A stretch of 23,423 nt of DNA from DASZIT01 sp036489495 (GTDB lineage: Bacteria; Actinomycetota; Acidimicrobiia; Acidimicrobiales; RAAP-2), in NCBI GenBank assembly GCA_036489495.1, contig DASXFR010000120.1, forward strand, positions 1 to 23,423, read 5' to 3'. Position 1 is the first letter of the stretch. Each line of letters starts with the position of its first letter. Below the pieces are notes generated by a model, which made no database searches, was not told the DNA's origin, and saw nothing but the letters and a program-made list of their open reading frames with translations. The translations under genes were made by a program, and so were the position numbers. Shown here piece after piece: positions 14,919 through 21,823 of this stretch.

Positions 14919-15553
14919 TACTGAGCTGACGGAGGGGCGGTGGTCTGCGCACCGGGGCTGGAGGCGAGGAACACCGGCGACACCGTGATGGTCCCGTTGT
15001 TGCAGGGTTGCAGCTGGGCGGGGATCGTCATGCTGGTGTAGGAGTTCGGCGGGGTGATGACCAGGTTGGCCGCCGTCGGGCACGAAGTCTGCGATCCGGT
15101 GGGCACGTCGGAGTACCCCATGTTGAAGAACGCCTGCTGCCCGCCGGCGAGGGTCACAGTGGTGGGCGCCATGGCGGTGAAGGCGTAGTTGCCCTTCCGC
15201 ACCACGGTGGTGGTCAGTGACGCCCCGTTCGAGCCGGTCATGCCCAGTCCCGGGTAACCGCTGAGGGTGCAGCTGGTGGTCAGGTTGTTCTTCAGGGCGA
15301 CGGTGGTCTCGATGGTGCCGGCCGCCCCGCTGCTGCCGTAGATGGCGGCGGTCAGATTGGCGGTGGCGCACCCGGACGTCCCCGAGGTGGTGGTGGTCGT
15401 CCCCTTGGCCACGGTGGTCGAGGTGGTCGACGCCTTGGTCGTCGGCGTGGTGGTGGTGACGGTGGTGGCCGTCGAGCTCCCCGACGAACACGCGGCCAAG
15501 ACCAGGCCGGCGAGGCAGACGGAGGCAAGCAGGCCGATCACAGGTTTCCTCAT
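14918..15553 (-). CDS. DUF4232 lipoprotein
   Basis: A 211-residue secreted lipoprotein. The signal peptide MRKPVIGLLASVCLAGLV ends in the lipobox LAAC, with Cys22 as the expected lipidated residue. A Thr/Ser-rich linker of about 40 residues follows, then a DUF4232 domain: the first conserved Cys in GCATANLTAAIYGSSGAAGT, LKNNLTTSCTLSGYPGLG, a basic strand, LAGGQQAFFNMGYSD and TSCPTAANLVITPPNSYT. Four domain cysteines could form two disulfides. The family is common in actinobacteria and has no known function. ATG 15553 was chosen because it begins the signal peptide directly; GTG 15562 is possible. A candidate promoter lies about 60 nt upstream. Confidence 0.88.
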   Translation of the reverse strand: MRKPVIGLLASVCLAGLVLAACSSGSSTATTVTTTTPTTKASTTSTTVAKGTTTTTSGTSGCATANLTAAIYGSSGAAGTIETTVALKNNLTTSCTLSGYPGLGMTGSNGASLTTTVVRKGNYAFTAMAPTTVTLAGGQQAFFNMGYSDVPTGSQTSCPTAANLVITPPNSYTSMTIPAQLQPCNNGTITVSPVFLASSPGAQTTAPPSAQ

Positions 15554-15613
15554 GCCGTTCACTCTTCCCCTCGTTGATGGATGCCGACCCGGTCGGCGAC
15601 GGAACGTGTCGCC

Positions 15614-15619
15614 ACGGTA
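15614..15619 (-). promoter_or_regulatory. Candidate -10 element of the DUF4232 gene
   Basis: TACCGT on the minus strand would start a transcript with a leader of about 54 nt that includes the GAGGGGA segment before ATG 15553. Two direct repeats sit where the -35 region should be. Confidence 0.4.
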
Positions 15620-15633
15620 ATCCATCCCCGCGG

Positions 15634-15657
15634 CAGCACCGGCGCGCCAGCACCGGC
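15634..15657. repeat. Tandem direct repeat CAGCACCGGC, two copies 14 bp apart
   Basis: Identical decamers at 15634-15643 and 15648-15657, separated by GCGC, lie just upstream of the DUF4232 -10 hexamer on the minus strand and in the intergenic region after the BFN gene. The layout resembles tandem half-sites for a response regulator, but in such GC-rich DNA chance is possible. Confidence 0.45.
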
Positions 15658-15674
15658 CGCCGACTGCCATGTTC

Positions 15675-16190
15675 TCAGGAAGAGAAGTCCTCCGGGCGGA
15701 TGGTATCGAGAAAGTGGCGGAACTCCCCGACCAGCTCGTCGGGGTTGGCGTTCTCTTCCTCGTCCTCCGCCTCGTCCTCCTCGTCGACGGCCAGCATGAT
15801 GCCTTCCGCATCCATGAGCTCGTCGACCACGAACAGCGAGGTTCCCGTCCTCACCGCCACTGCCACCGCGTCCGACGGCCTCGAGGAGACGGATACCTCC
15901 TGATTGTTGTGTCGGAGCACGATCTCGGCGTGGTAGGTGGAGGTCCGCAGTTCGGTGATGACCACCCGAACCACATCGGCCCCGAGGGCGTCCAGCAGGT
16001 CCCGGATGAGGTCATGGGTCATCGGCCTGGGCGTGTCCATGCCCTGCAAGGAGAAAGCGATGGCGGTGGCCTCCGGGGCTCCGATGAAGATAGGCAGCGT
16101 CCGGCCCAACCCATCCGGCTCCTGGAGCAACAGGACAGGCGTGTTCGATTGCAGGTCCACCCGCACCGCTCGAAGCCGAACCTCGACCAT
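15675..16190 (-). CDS. Bifunctional nuclease (BFN, DUF151) domain protein, Rv1829-type
   Basis: A 171-residue protein of the BFN/DUF151 family. It starts MVEVRLRAVRVDLQSNTPVLLL and continues LPIFIGAPEATAIAF, which is the family core. It then has RPMTHDLIRDLLDALGA, SVSSRPSDAVAVAVRTG (the conserved SRPSDA motif) and an acidic tail (DEEDEAEDEEENANPDE) ending in a short helix. Some plant members have nuclease activity; the bacterial role is not established, so catalysis should not be assumed. It is the last gene of the conserved garA-ftsR-BFN block and matches the mycobacterial neighbour Rv1829. TAAGTT lies 6 nt before the ATG, so it can also be transcribed as a leaderless message. Confidence 0.93.
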   Translation of the reverse strand: MVEVRLRAVRVDLQSNTPVLLLQEPDGLGRTLPIFIGAPEATAIAFSLQGMDTPRPMTHDLIRDLLDALGADVVRVVITELRTSTYHAEIVLRHNNQEVSVSSRPSDAVAVAVRTGTSLFVVDELMDAEGIMLAVDEEDEAEDEEENANPDELVGEFRHFLDTIRPEDFSS

Positions 16191-16196
16191 GCCTGC

Positions 16197-16202
16197 AACT
16201 TA
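16197..16202 (-). promoter_or_regulatory. Leaderless-type -10 element of the BFN gene
   Basis: TAAGTT on the minus strand ends 6 nt before ATG 16190. No Shine-Dalgarno sequence is present in between (GCAGGC). Confidence 0.55.
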
Positions 16203-16270
16203 CTCGGCGGCGGCGGAATCCGCGGTCGCGCCCAGCCGAACGTCAGCCGGCCCGGGTGCCCCGGGGACCG

Positions 16271-17545
16271 TCAACTTCCCAGCAGGTCGCGCAGGGCCTT
16301 TCGCAACAGCGAGCTTCGCAGCCCCTGACCGAGTTGGATGAGCTGATCGGCGGTGTCGTTGGCTTTGGCCCGAGCCTCGGGGTTTCGCTGTCTGACCAGC
16401 GGAAGCACAATCTGCTCGACGAACCCGGCCTCCCGTTCCGCGGCGTTCTTGTAGAGGCGCAGGTGACGGGGCTCGATGCCGAAGCGCGCGAACGCCGCCA
16501 CCAGGTTGGCCACCGCCAGCGCCTCTTCGTCGTAGTACTCCCCGCCTCCCACCCGGGACGGGGCCAACAAGCCGTACTGGCAGAGCTCCTCGATCACCGC
16601 GATGTCCAGGCCGGAGGCGGTCGACAGCTCATCGAGGGTGAGGCTGGCGCCGCTCATGCCGGCCATGTCCGCCACCGCCCTGGCGTCGGCTGGCTTCGGT
16701 TTCGCCTTGCCGCCACCCGATCCCGACGCGGGGGCGGCGGCGTCCGGTGCCGGTGACGGATCGGCCGAACGTTTGCCGCCGGCGCGGGGCTCGCCGGCCG
16801 GCTTGGGCGGACGGGCGGGCCGGCCGGTGCCGGCGGGTTTGGCCGCGGGTGGATCCGGAGGTGGCGACGTGACGGTTCCGGTCGGGGTTGCCGACGTCGG
16901 TTGCGAGCGTTGGGCGGCGCGGCGCGGCGCGGCGCCCGGATCGTGGTCGGTGGTTCGGACCGCGCCGCCACGGTCATCGGTGGGCACCGGCAACAGGGTC
17001 GGGCCTTCCGACTCTTCCTGGTCGTAGAGCGACGATGTTCCGCCACTGCCCGCCAGCCGCGAGGGTGGGACCGGCGCCGGAACGTCGACCGCCATCCGGG
17101 TGGGCGGGCCGCCGCCGGTCGACACCGGGTCGGTAACCGCCGGTCGAGTGGGAGTTGTGGACGCCGATGGGGTGACCCCTCGGGCACCTTGCCCGACCAA
17201 CACCGGGTCTACGGCCCGGGCCGGTTCGTCGGGGCTGCGGTCGGATCGGGGTGCCGCCACCCCGCCGGTCTCCGCCGGAGTCGACGATTCCGACCCGTTG
17301 GCATCGTCCCCCAGCCGGTCCTTGATGACTTTGAGCGGGAGAAAGTGCTCCCGCTGCTGGCGCAGCACCCACCGCAGCCGCTCGACATCCTGCTCGTAGA
17401 ACTTTCGGTAGCCGGAAGGGGTCCGCTCCGGATTGACCAGGCCCTGGCTCTCCAGGAACCGGATCTTGGAGATGGTGACGTCGGGGAATTCCTGGCGGAG
17501 GAGGGTGAGGACGTCGCCGATCGACAGATACGACCGCCCACTCAC
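16271..17545 (-). CDS. ftsR: FtsR/Rv1828-type MerR-family regulator with a long disordered linker
   Basis: A 424-residue transcription regulator. Residues 1-80 are a MerR winged-helix domain (YLSIGDVLTLLRQEFPDVT, SKIRFLESQGLVNPERTPSG, YRKFYEQDVERLRWVL). Residues ~297-424 form the second conserved domain, a MerR-like fold with LTLDELSTASGLD, IEELCQYGLLAP, EYYDEEALAVANLVAAF and FGIEPRHLRLYK. Between them lie roughly 200 residues of Pro/Ala/Arg/Ser-rich low complexity; Rv1828 totals only about 250 residues. In Corynebacterium the orthologue FtsR activates ftsZ (known), so a role in cell-division gene expression is inferred here. The GTG start has GGAGGG 4 nt upstream. It lies 37 nt after the GarA gene. 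A (GGCGC)4 tract in the linker is noted separately. Confidence 0.9.
   Translation of the reverse strand: MSGRSYLSIGDVLTLLRQEFPDVTISKIRFLESQGLVNPERTPSGYRKFYEQDVERLRWVLRQQREHFLPLKVIKDRLGDDANGSESSTPAETGGVAAPRSDRSPDEPARAVDPVLVGQGARGVTPSASTTPTRPAVTDPVSTGGGPPTRMAVDVPAPVPPSRLAGSGGTSSLYDQEESEGPTLLPVPTDDRGGAVRTTDHDPGAAPRRAAQRSQPTSATPTGTVTSPPPDPPAAKPAGTGRPARPPKPAGEPRAGGKRSADPSPAPDAAAPASGSGGGKAKPKPADARAVADMAGMSGASLTLDELSTASGLDIAVIEELCQYGLLAPSRVGGGEYYDEEALAVANLVAAFARFGIEPRHLRLYKNAAEREAGFVEQIVLPLVRQRNPEARAKANDTADQLIQLGQGLRSSLLRKALRDLLGS
16916..16935. repeat. Pentanucleotide tandem repeat GGCGC x4 inside the MerR linker
   Basis: Four perfect GGCGC units. The unit length is not a multiple of three, so gain or loss of a unit would shift the frame and remove the C-terminal domain of the regulator. 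It may simply reflect Arg/Ala-rich coding in very GC-rich DNA. Confidence 0.7.
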
Positions 17546-17582
17546 CGCGCCCTCCCCCCTTCGGGTGCTCTCGCCATGTACC

Positions 17583-18065
17583 TCATTCGCCGGTGGCCAC
17601 CAGATACAACAGTTTGAACTTTCCGATCTGGACTTCGTCTCCGCTCGAGAGCCGGGCTTCTTCGATCCGTTCCCGGTTCACGTAGGTCCCGTTCAACGAG
17701 CCGACGTCCCGAACACTGCTCACGTGGTCGTGGGTGATGAACTCGGCGTGGCGGCGGGAGACGGTGATGTCATCGAGAAAGATATCGCTCTCCGGATGGC
17801 GGCCGGCCCGGGTCACCTCCGACTCGAGCGCATACCGGATCCCGGTGTTGGGGCCGCGCTTGACCACCAGCATCCCGATGCCCCGGGGGAGCTCGAGCAG
17901 CCCCACCGCGGTGGCGTCATCGACACCCTCACTGTTGTCCTCGACCGGCTGCACCGACATGGTGGTGTCGGAAGAGCTCACCGTCAGCGCCGATCCGCAG
18001 GATGAACAAAAGTTGAACCCCGACGGGTTGCGATGGCCGCAGTTGTGGCAGAACACATCACTCAC
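17583..18065 (-). CDS. garA: GarA/OdhI-type FHA protein with N-terminal zinc ribbon
   Basis: A 160-residue cytoplasmic phosphoprotein switch. Residues 6-23 form a zinc ribbon (Cys6, Cys9, Cys20, Cys23). Asp33-Thr34-Thr35 resembles the ETT site that PknB/PknG kinases phosphorylate in GarA/OdhI. The FHA domain (about 65-157) carries AGRHPESDIFLDD, VSRRHAEF and VGSLNGTYVNR, with Arg89, Ser103, His106 and Asn125 as phosphothreonine-binding residues, then GDEVQIGKFKLLYL. GarA inhibits 2-oxoglutarate dehydrogenase and glutamate dehydrogenase and activates glutamate synthase in mycobacteria (known). The longest start is GTG 18065. TACCGT (18069-18064) overlaps it and is 7 nt before GTG 18056, so the true start may be three codons later. 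Adjacent gcvH and ftsR match the conserved actinobacterial order. Confidence 0.92.
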   Translation of the reverse strand: MSDVFCHNCGHRNPSGFNFCSSCGSALTVSSSDTTMSVQPVEDNSEGVDDATAVGLLELPRGIGMLVVKRGPNTGIRYALESEVTRAGRHPESDIFLDDITVSRRHAEFITHDHVSSVRDVGSLNGTYVNRERIEEARLSSGDEVQIGKFKLLYLVATGE

Positions 18066-18069
18066 GGTA
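18064..18069 (-). promoter_or_regulatory. Leaderless-type -10 element of the GarA gene
   Basis: TACCGT on the minus strand overlaps the first possible GTG (18065) and stands 7 nt before an in-frame GTG (18056). It therefore decides between the two starts if the message is leaderless. Confidence 0.45.
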
Positions 18070-18116
18070 GTCGCTCTTGTCCCTTGGCTTCTTCTCGGCG
18101 GACGCGGGGAACCAGG

Positions 18117-18497
18117 TCAGTCGTCAGTCAGCTGCCGATAGGCTCCGGCGTCGAGCAACCCGTCGACCGAGGACGGGTCGGAGGGAATGATCTCGCAGAT
18201 CCATCCCTCGCCGTAGGGGTCCTGGTTCAGCTGCTCGGGGGCCTCGGTCAGCGCGTGGTTCACCGACACCACCTCACCGGCCACCGGTGCATAGACCTCG
18301 GAGACCGACTTGGTGGATTCCACCTCACCCAGCGTTCCACCGGCGGTGACGGTGGCGCCTTCGGCCGGAAGCTCGACGAAGACCACGTCCCCCAAGGCGT
18401 CCTGGGCGTAGTCGGTGATCCCCACCCGCACCCGGTCGCCCGCCGAGCGAATCCACTCATGATCCGATGAATAATGGAGGTCGTCGGGCACGTTCAT
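18117..18497 (-). CDS. gcvH: Glycine cleavage system H protein
   Basis: A 126-residue lipoyl carrier that shuttles the aminomethyl group between the P, T and L proteins of glycine cleavage. Motifs are HYSSDHEWIRS at the N-terminus, VGITDYAQDALGDVVFVELP, and the lipoylated Lys63 in EVESTKSVSEVYAPVAGEV. LNQDPYGEGWICEI follows, and the length is normal. Other glycine-cleavage genes (gcvT, gcvP) are not in the window. The stand-alone gcvH next to garA is the same arrangement as in mycobacteria. TATCGT lies 8 nt before ATG 18497. Confidence 0.97.
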   Translation of the reverse strand: MNVPDDLHYSSDHEWIRSAGDRVRVGITDYAQDALGDVVFVELPAEGATVTAGGTLGEVESTKSVSEVYAPVAGEVVSVNHALTEAPEQLNQDPYGEGWICEIIPSDPSSVDGLLDAGAYRQLTDD

Positions 18498-18505
18498 AGA
18501 TGCGG

Positions 18506-18511
18506 ACGATA
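18506..18511 (-). promoter_or_regulatory. Leaderless-type -10 element of gcvH
   Basis: TATCGT on the minus strand lies 8 nt before ATG 18497, with no Shine-Dalgarno sequence in the intervening CCGCATCT. Confidence 0.55.
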
Positions 18512-18587
18512 CCCGACAGGGGGAAGGGGTGTGGCCGGTGGCCGGGGCACCCCCCGACGGTCGGCCCGGGTCGAGAGGACCAGGCGC

Positions 18588-21074
18588 CTACCGCATCAGT
18601 TGACGGATCCGGACGGCGTACTCCTGGGCCCGGGCCGCCGCCTGAGCATCGCTGGCCGCCTCGGCCCAGACGTGGGTGAGCGGTTCCTCCGGATCGGGGA
18701 TGACCAGCGCCCAACCGTCAGGCTCCAGCACCTTCACCCCGTCGAGGAGCACCAGGTCCCGACCCTCGGACCGCTCCACCAGGGTGCGCATCACCGTTCC
18801 TTTCTGCTCCCAGGGGGTGTGGACCGACTGGTGGGCGATATGGACCTTGGTCAGGGTTCCGACCAGGTGGGACAGCGGCTGCCCGGTGCGGGTGAGCAGG
18901 GCCAACAGGTTCACCAGGGTGGCGGCGGCGTCGAAGGCGGGCATGAAGCCCGGGAAGATGAATCCGGCGTGCTCGCTGGCGCCGAGGATGACGTCCTCGG
19001 TGCTGGCCACCTCCATGAGATGGGAAGTGGCCAACTTGGTCCAGACGATCTTGGTGTCGGTCCGCCGGCAGATCTCCTCGGCCGCCTGGCTCACCACCAC
19101 CGGGAGCGCCACCCGGGCACCGGGTTGGGCGTCGGTCACCAGGGTCAGCATCACCAGCACGGCCTCGTCGTCGGACAGGATGTGCCCTTGGTCGTCCACG
19201 ATGGTGACCTGCTCGCCGCCGGGGTCGAGCACCGCGCCCAGGTGGGCCCCGGACGCCTTGACCAGATCGGCGACCCGGGCGGCGCTGGCTCGGCGATCGA
19301 AGGTGGTGGCACCGGCGGTGTTGGCATACGGGTTCACCACCAGCACGTCGGCTTCCAGCTTGGACAGCAGGTTGGGCATGACGAAGCTGGCCGTCCCGAA
19401 CGAGTAGTCGAGGACGAGTTTGAGGTTGGCATCTCGGGAGTTGGCCAGGTCGACGGAGTCGATGAGGGCGGCGGTGTAGTACTCGACGGCCCGGTTGGGA
19501 AAACCGATGTCCCCGATCTCCCGGGCCAGCGCCCGGCGAAAATCCTCCCGGTAATAGAGGCGTTCGATCTTCCGCTGGGTCGACTCGTCGATGTCGATCC
19601 CCCGCTCATCGAAGAAGCGGAGCACCACCGACTCGGGATCGTCCGGCGTCAGCCGGACGGTGATCCCGGCCAGGCTGGAGGAGGAAGCCACCTGGAACCG
19701 GGTGACCGGCACGGTGGCGGCTTCCAGGTCATCGACGTTCACCCCGGCCGAATTGCAGCCGACCATGATCGCCCGTTTCAACACCCGGGCAGCCCGGCTG
19801 GTATCCCGGGAAGTGGTGATCGTCGCCCCCTTCTCCAGCGTCGACGCCCAGGCCATCGACAGCCGGACGGCCAGCTCGGCGCTGATGTCGACATTGGCCA
19901 GGCCCTGGACACCGTCGCGGCCGAACAGCGACCTGGCGCCCCGCGACTCCCAGACGATGGACGAGTTGACGATGGCCCCGGCTTCGACCGTCTTGAACGG
20001 GTAGACCATCACCCCCGCCTTGAGCTCGGCCTGCGCCCCCACGAAACAGTGCTCCCCGAGGACGACCCCCTCCTCGCACCGGGCCCCGGACCGGAGGTCG
20101 CACTCCCGCCCGAGCACGCTGCCGTCCACCCGGACCGCCGATCCCAGATACGAGTTCTCGTGGACCACCGAACGCTGGAGAGCGGCATTGTCGCCGATCC
20201 GGACGTTCCGCCCCAGGCTGCAGTACTCCCCCAGCTTGACCCCGGGCCCCACCACGCAGTTGTCGCCGATGATGGCCGGACCGACGATGTTGACGGTCGG
20301 ATCGATGAGGGACCCTTTCCCCAGCCAGACCCGGGGTCGGAGCTCGAAGCCGGCGATGGCCACCTGCACCCGCTGGTCGAGAATGTCCTGATGGGCCTTC
20401 AGGTACGCCTCGAGGGTGCCGACGTCCTCCCAGTAGCCGTCGGCCACGAAGCCGTAGAGCGGCTTCCCGGCCTTCAGGACCTCGGGAAACGACTCGCCGG
20501 AGAAGTCCACCGGCCGGCCGTCGGGGATGAAGTCGAAGATCTCCGGTTCGAGCACATAGATCCCGGTGTTGATGGTGTCGCTGAACACCTGGCCCCAGGT
20601 CGGCTTCTCGAGGAACCGCTCCACCGAGCCGTCCTCCCGGGTGATCACGATCCCGAACTCGAGGGGGTTCTCCACCGCCTTCAGCGCCAGGGTGGCCAAC
20701 GCCCCCCGCTTCTCGTGGAAGGCCACCACCTCGGTGAGGTCGATGTCGGTGAGGACATCCCCGGAGATGACCAGAAACCGCTCATCCAGTTCGTCGCGAG
20801 CGTTCCGGACCGAACCGGCGGTGCCCAACGGGGTGGTCTCCGTGGCGTAGACCATCCGGACCCCGAACTCGGAGCCGTCCCCGAAGTAGGTGCGAATGGC
20901 ATTGGCCATGAAGGCCACCGTCACCACGATGTCCTCGAACCCGTGCTCCCGGAGCAGATTCACCACGTGCTCCATCATCGGGATGTTGGCCATCGGCAGC
21001 ATCGGCTTGGGTTGGTTGGAGGTCAGGGGCCGCAGGCGGGTCCCCTCGCCGCCGGCCATGATCACCGCCTTCAC
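18588..21074 (-). CDS. Mannose-1-phosphate guanylyltransferase fused to a degenerate phosphomannomutase-like domain
   Basis: An 828-residue cytoplasmic protein in three parts. Residues 1-235 are a nucleotidyltransferase with GGEGTRLRPLT (8-18), QPKPMLP with Lys23, and SGDVLTDID, which should make a nucleotide sugar, probably GDP-mannose. Residues ~250-375 are left-handed beta-helix hexapeptide repeats (IIGDNCVVGPGV, VRIGDNAAL, VVLGEHCFVG). Residues ~385-828 resemble a phosphomannomutase/phosphoglucomutase, but the phosphoserine loop TASHNP is replaced by ITVRLTPDDPES (471-482). The Mg loop DGDxDR becomes LDPGGEQ (616-622), and the sugar loop becomes SEHAG (700-704). The GTG start overlaps the pgsA stop by 4 nt, so the genes are coupled. 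Fusions like this are widespread in actinobacteria and cyanobacteria. The nucleotide base is not proven by sequence. Confidence 0.88.
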   Translation of the reverse strand: MKAVIMAGGEGTRLRPLTSNQPKPMLPMANIPMMEHVVNLLREHGFEDIVVTVAFMANAIRTYFGDGSEFGVRMVYATETTPLGTAGSVRNARDELDERFLVISGDVLTDIDLTEVVAFHEKRGALATLALKAVENPLEFGIVITREDGSVERFLEKPTWGQVFSDTINTGIYVLEPEIFDFIPDGRPVDFSGESFPEVLKAGKPLYGFVADGYWEDVGTLEAYLKAHQDILDQRVQVAIAGFELRPRVWLGKGSLIDPTVNIVGPAIIGDNCVVGPGVKLGEYCSLGRNVRIGDNAALQRSVVHENSYLGSAVRVDGSVLGRECDLRSGARCEEGVVLGEHCFVGAQAELKAGVMVYPFKTVEAGAIVNSSIVWESRGARSLFGRDGVQGLANVDISAELAVRLSMAWASTLEKGATITTSRDTSRAARVLKRAIMVGCNSAGVNVDDLEAATVPVTRFQVASSSSLAGITVRLTPDDPESVVLRFFDERGIDIDESTQRKIERLYYREDFRRALAREIGDIGFPNRAVEYYTAALIDSVDLANSRDANLKLVLDYSFGTASFVMPNLLSKLEADVLVVNPYANTAGATTFDRRASAARVADLVKASGAHLGAVLDPGGEQVTIVDDQGHILSDDEAVLVMLTLVTDAQPGARVALPVVVSQAAEEICRRTDTKIVWTKLATSHLMEVASTEDVILGASEHAGFIFPGFMPAFDAAATLVNLLALLTRTGQPLSHLVGTLTKVHIAHQSVHTPWEQKGTVMRTLVERSEGRDLVLLDGVKVLEPDGWALVIPDPEEPLTHVWAEAASDAQAAARAQEYAVRIRQLMR

Positions 21075-21778
21075 GGCTGGACCCCGTCGCCGGGGGCGGG
21101 GGCGGGGGGCGGGTGGACGCCCGGGCTCTCCCCTTTGGCGGAACGCCCGTCGGCCAGCGCCTCACGGGCCACCGGGATGTAGGAACCGGCGGCGATCCAC
21201 GCCAGGACCAAGCCGATGAGCCCGGTCACCCAGGCAATGTCCCGGATCGGCACCTGCCACCCGGCGGTCCCGTGGCCCAACAGGAAGGCCGGGTAGGCGA
21301 ACATGAGGGCGAAGGTACCTGCTTTTCCGACCCACAACACGTCAATTCGCCGGGCCCCGAGCGAGGCCAGGAGCAGCACCGCCAATGACACCAGCGCTTC
21401 CCGGGCCAGCGTCACCACGCCGAACCAGAGGGGAACCGCGCCGTGGATGATGATGGTGATCACCGCGGTGGCCACCAGCACCCGGTCGGCCACCGGATCG
21501 AGCACCTTGCCCAACGTGGAGACCTGGTGGAAGCGCCGGGCCACGAAACCGTCGATCCAGTCGGTGGCCCCCAGGCAGGCGAGCAGAATCGCCGCCGCCG
21601 TCTGCCGGTGGGCGCCGAACAGCAGCCAGATGAAGACCGGGATGCAGGCCAGCCGGACCAGGGTGATCAGATTCGGGGCGGTGAGAATTCGGTCGAGGCC
21701 CGGCTCTTCGTCCGGGGTCAGACCGCCCACCGCGCCCACCGCCGGTAGGTCGCCAACCTTCGCCCCCTCGTCACTCAC
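21071..21778 (-). CDS. pgsA: CDP-alcohol phosphatidyltransferase (PgsA family)
   Basis: A 235-residue integral membrane enzyme that transfers a phosphatidyl group from CDP-diacylglycerol to an alcohol, most likely glycerol 3-phosphate, making phosphatidylglycerol phosphate. The catalytic motif is complete: Asp73, Asp76-Gly77, Ala80-Arg81, Gly90, Asp94 and Asp98 in DWIDGFVARR...LGKVLDPVAD. Around it are about five hydrophobic helices. The first 30 residues and the Pro-rich last 25 are extra to the core. The position upstream of gcvH-garA parallels mycobacterial pgsA2. Inositol phosphate or another alcohol cannot be excluded. GTG 21778 has GGAGGG 7 nt upstream. Confidence 0.9.
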   Translation of the reverse strand: MSDEGAKVGDLPAVGAVGGLTPDEEPGLDRILTAPNLITLVRLACIPVFIWLLFGAHRQTAAAILLACLGATDWIDGFVARRFHQVSTLGKVLDPVADRVLVATAVITIIIHGAVPLWFGVVTLAREALVSLAVLLLASLGARRIDVLWVGKAGTFALMFAYPAFLLGHGTAGWQVPIRDIAWVTGLIGLVLAWIAAGSYIPVAREALADGRSAKGESPGVHPPPAPAPGDGVQP

Positions 21779-21817
21779 TCCCGGGCCCTCCGTCCCCTCC
21801 GTCCCTCGACGTCGGCC

Positions 21818-21823
21818 AGTCTA
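21818..21823 (-). promoter_or_regulatory. Candidate -10 element of the pgsA operon
   Basis: TAGACT on the minus strand would give a leader of about 33 nt containing the GGAGGG before GTG 21778. This is a leadered arrangement, like gltB and the phosphoesterase. Confidence 0.45.

Noticed and set aside
18530..18570. GC-rich dyads (TGGCCGG repeats, CCGACGGTCGG) downstream of the guanylyltransferase gene
   Set aside because: Stems reduce to about 4 bp once a loop of 3 or more is allowed, with no T-run; not called a terminator.
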